Part shown: positions 12,546-13,318 of the stretch, piece after piece
How the letters are laid out: the number at the start of each line of letters is the position of its first letter
Position numbering within the stretch: position 1 is the stretch's first letter
Assembly (NCBI GenBank): GCA_938091985.1
Contig: CALKOE010000282.1
Coordinates: forward strand, 1 to 13,318
Origin: an uncultured Acidimicrobiales bacterium
Lineage (GTDB): Bacteria; Actinomycetota; Acidimicrobiia; Acidimicrobiales; Aldehydirespiratoraceae
Direction: 5' to 3'
Length of the DNA stretch: 13,318 nt
Notes under the pieces: model-generated
Databases searched by the model: none
Seen by the model: only the letters and a program-made list of their open reading frames with translations
What the model was told of the DNA's origin: nothing
Program-made: the position numbers and the translations under genes

Positions 12546-13318
12546 ATGTCGCGCCCGCTGACCGATCGAGTCGCGATCATCACGGGTGGAGGTCGAGGGA
12601 TCGGTCGAGCACTGGCGCTCGCGATGGCCGACGCCGGCGCAACGGTGGTGGTCAGTGCTCGCACTCGAGCACAGGTGGATGAGGTCGTCGCTGAGATCAC
12701 CTCGAACGGCGGGACCGCACTGGCGGTGACGGCCGATGCCTCGATCCGGTCCGAGGCCGTGCTTCCCGTAGAGGCGGCGATCGACGCCTACGGGCGAGTC
12801 GACGTGTTGGTCAACAACGTCGGCGGCAGCGTCCTCGGTGATCAGAGCCCGTTCGGCGGCGACATGGATGTCATCGAGTCGGTGCTCACCCTCAATCTCA
12901 CCTCCGCGTTCTGGATCACCCACGCTGCGCTCCCCCACATGCGCGCCCAGCAATACGGGCGGGTGATTTCGATCGGGTCGGGCGCTTCCCGGCGCGCCAG
13001 CGCATCGTGGGCTTACACCACCGCGAAACACGGGTTGATCGGCTTCACCACCCAACTCGCCCAGATCGCGGGACCCGATGACATCACGGCCAATTGCCTG
13101 TGCCCGGGGTGGACCAACACCTCCCTGGTCGACTTCGACAAGATCGCCCGCGCTCGCGGCACCTCTGTCGACGAGGCGCGAGGCAGTGCAGAAGCAGAGT
13201 CGGCACAAGGTCGCATCCTCGAACCCGAGGAGATCGCGCCCCTCGCGGTTCTGCTGGCATCGCCCGCCGGGCGAGCGATCACCGGACAGACGATCGGTGT
13301 CGACGGCGGGTACCGGCT
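12546..13318 (+). CDS. Short-chain dehydrogenase/reductase (3' end outside window)
   Basis: 257 residues are visible, nearly the full length usual for classical SDRs. The cofactor motif TGGGRGIG (13-20), the NNVGG variant of NNAG (90-94), Asn117 in LTLNLTS, Ser145 and the YTTAK active site (Tyr157, Lys161) are all present, followed by CPGWTNT and the closing GQTIGVDGGYR. Ser145 is 12 residues before Tyr157, one fewer than is usual. The reaction is NAD(P)-dependent oxidation or reduction of an alcohol or ketone; the substrate is unknown. It starts nine bases after the CxxC membrane gene. It could be a 3-oxoacyl-ACP reductase-like or ketone-forming enzyme; neighbouring monooxygenase and exporter genes hint at ketone metabolism, but this is inference. 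Confidence 0.88.
   Translation, partial: MSRPLTDRVAIITGGGRGIGRALALAMADAGATVVVSARTRAQVDEVVAEITSNGGTALAVTADASIRSEAVLPVEAAIDAYGRVDVLVNNVGGSVLGDQSPFGGDMDVIESVLTLNLTSAFWITHAALPHMRAQQYGRVISIGSGASRRASASWAYTTAKHGLIGFTTQLAQIAGPDDITANCLCPGWTNTSLVDFDKIARARGTSVDEARGSAEAESAQGRILEPEEIAPLAVLLASPAGRAITGQTIGVDGGYR

Noticed and set aside
1..13318. Mobile elements, attachment sites, CRISPR repeats, tRNA or rRNA
   Set aside because: No transposase, integrase, direct-repeat array, cloverleaf or ribosomal RNA signature was recognised by reading both strands; composition is even apart from the AT-rich patch at about 3037-3075.

Overview
This is a compact, GC-rich stretch of chromosome from an actinobacterium. The mycothiol glycosyltransferase MshA and the c-di-GMP-responsive anti-sigma factor RsiG (AmfC family) are both actinobacterial markers. 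The gene content, the extensive gene overlaps and the TANNNT boxes close to start codons would suit an Acidimicrobiia-type (Ilumatobacter-like) genome, but that placement is inference. No phage, transposon, CRISPR, tRNA or rRNA was found, and no gap between genes exceeds about 140 bases.

Layout. (a) 3-1138, plus: the tail of an ABC ATPase and its overlapping ABC-2 permease. (b) 1135-5688, minus, in transcription order: a MoaD/ThiS-like ubiquitin-fold protein, RsiG, MshA, a YbjN-domain protein, then proC, a DUF62 S-adenosylmethionine hydrolase and a 29-residue single-helix membrane peptide. A 140-base gap between the YbjN gene and proC holds a strong sigma70-type promoter, a nested hairpin followed by a short T run, and a second -10 box just before proC. 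(c) 5775-6939, plus: a histidine phosphatase and an M48/YgjP-type metallopeptidase. (d) 6936-8592, minus: a very acidic small protein one base upstream of an ABC1/UbiB-family kinase-like protein. (e) 8659-10620, plus: a Baeyer-Villiger-type flavin monooxygenase with an N-terminal extension. (f) 10613-12010, minus: a DHA2-type drug exporter. (g) 12075-13318, plus: a small CxxC membrane protein and a short-chain dehydrogenase cut by the window edge.

How the genes relate. The clearest functional unit is rsiG-mshA-ybjN; MshA next to a YbjN protein is, from memory, also seen in mycobacteria. RsiG carries two c-di-GMP-binding signatures, so it should hold a WhiG/FliA-type sigma factor (not in this window) in check according to c-di-GMP level. 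proC and the SAM hydrolase are housekeeping. The monooxygenase, exporter and dehydrogenase could serve ketone or hydrophobic-compound metabolism, but nothing proves that they work together.

Two architectural features stand out. All three convergent gene pairs overlap at their 3' ends, two of them sharing the same CTAG as both stop codons. Most genes that appear to begin a transcription unit have a TANNNT box 7-11 bases before the start codon, which suggests leaderless or near-leaderless mRNAs.
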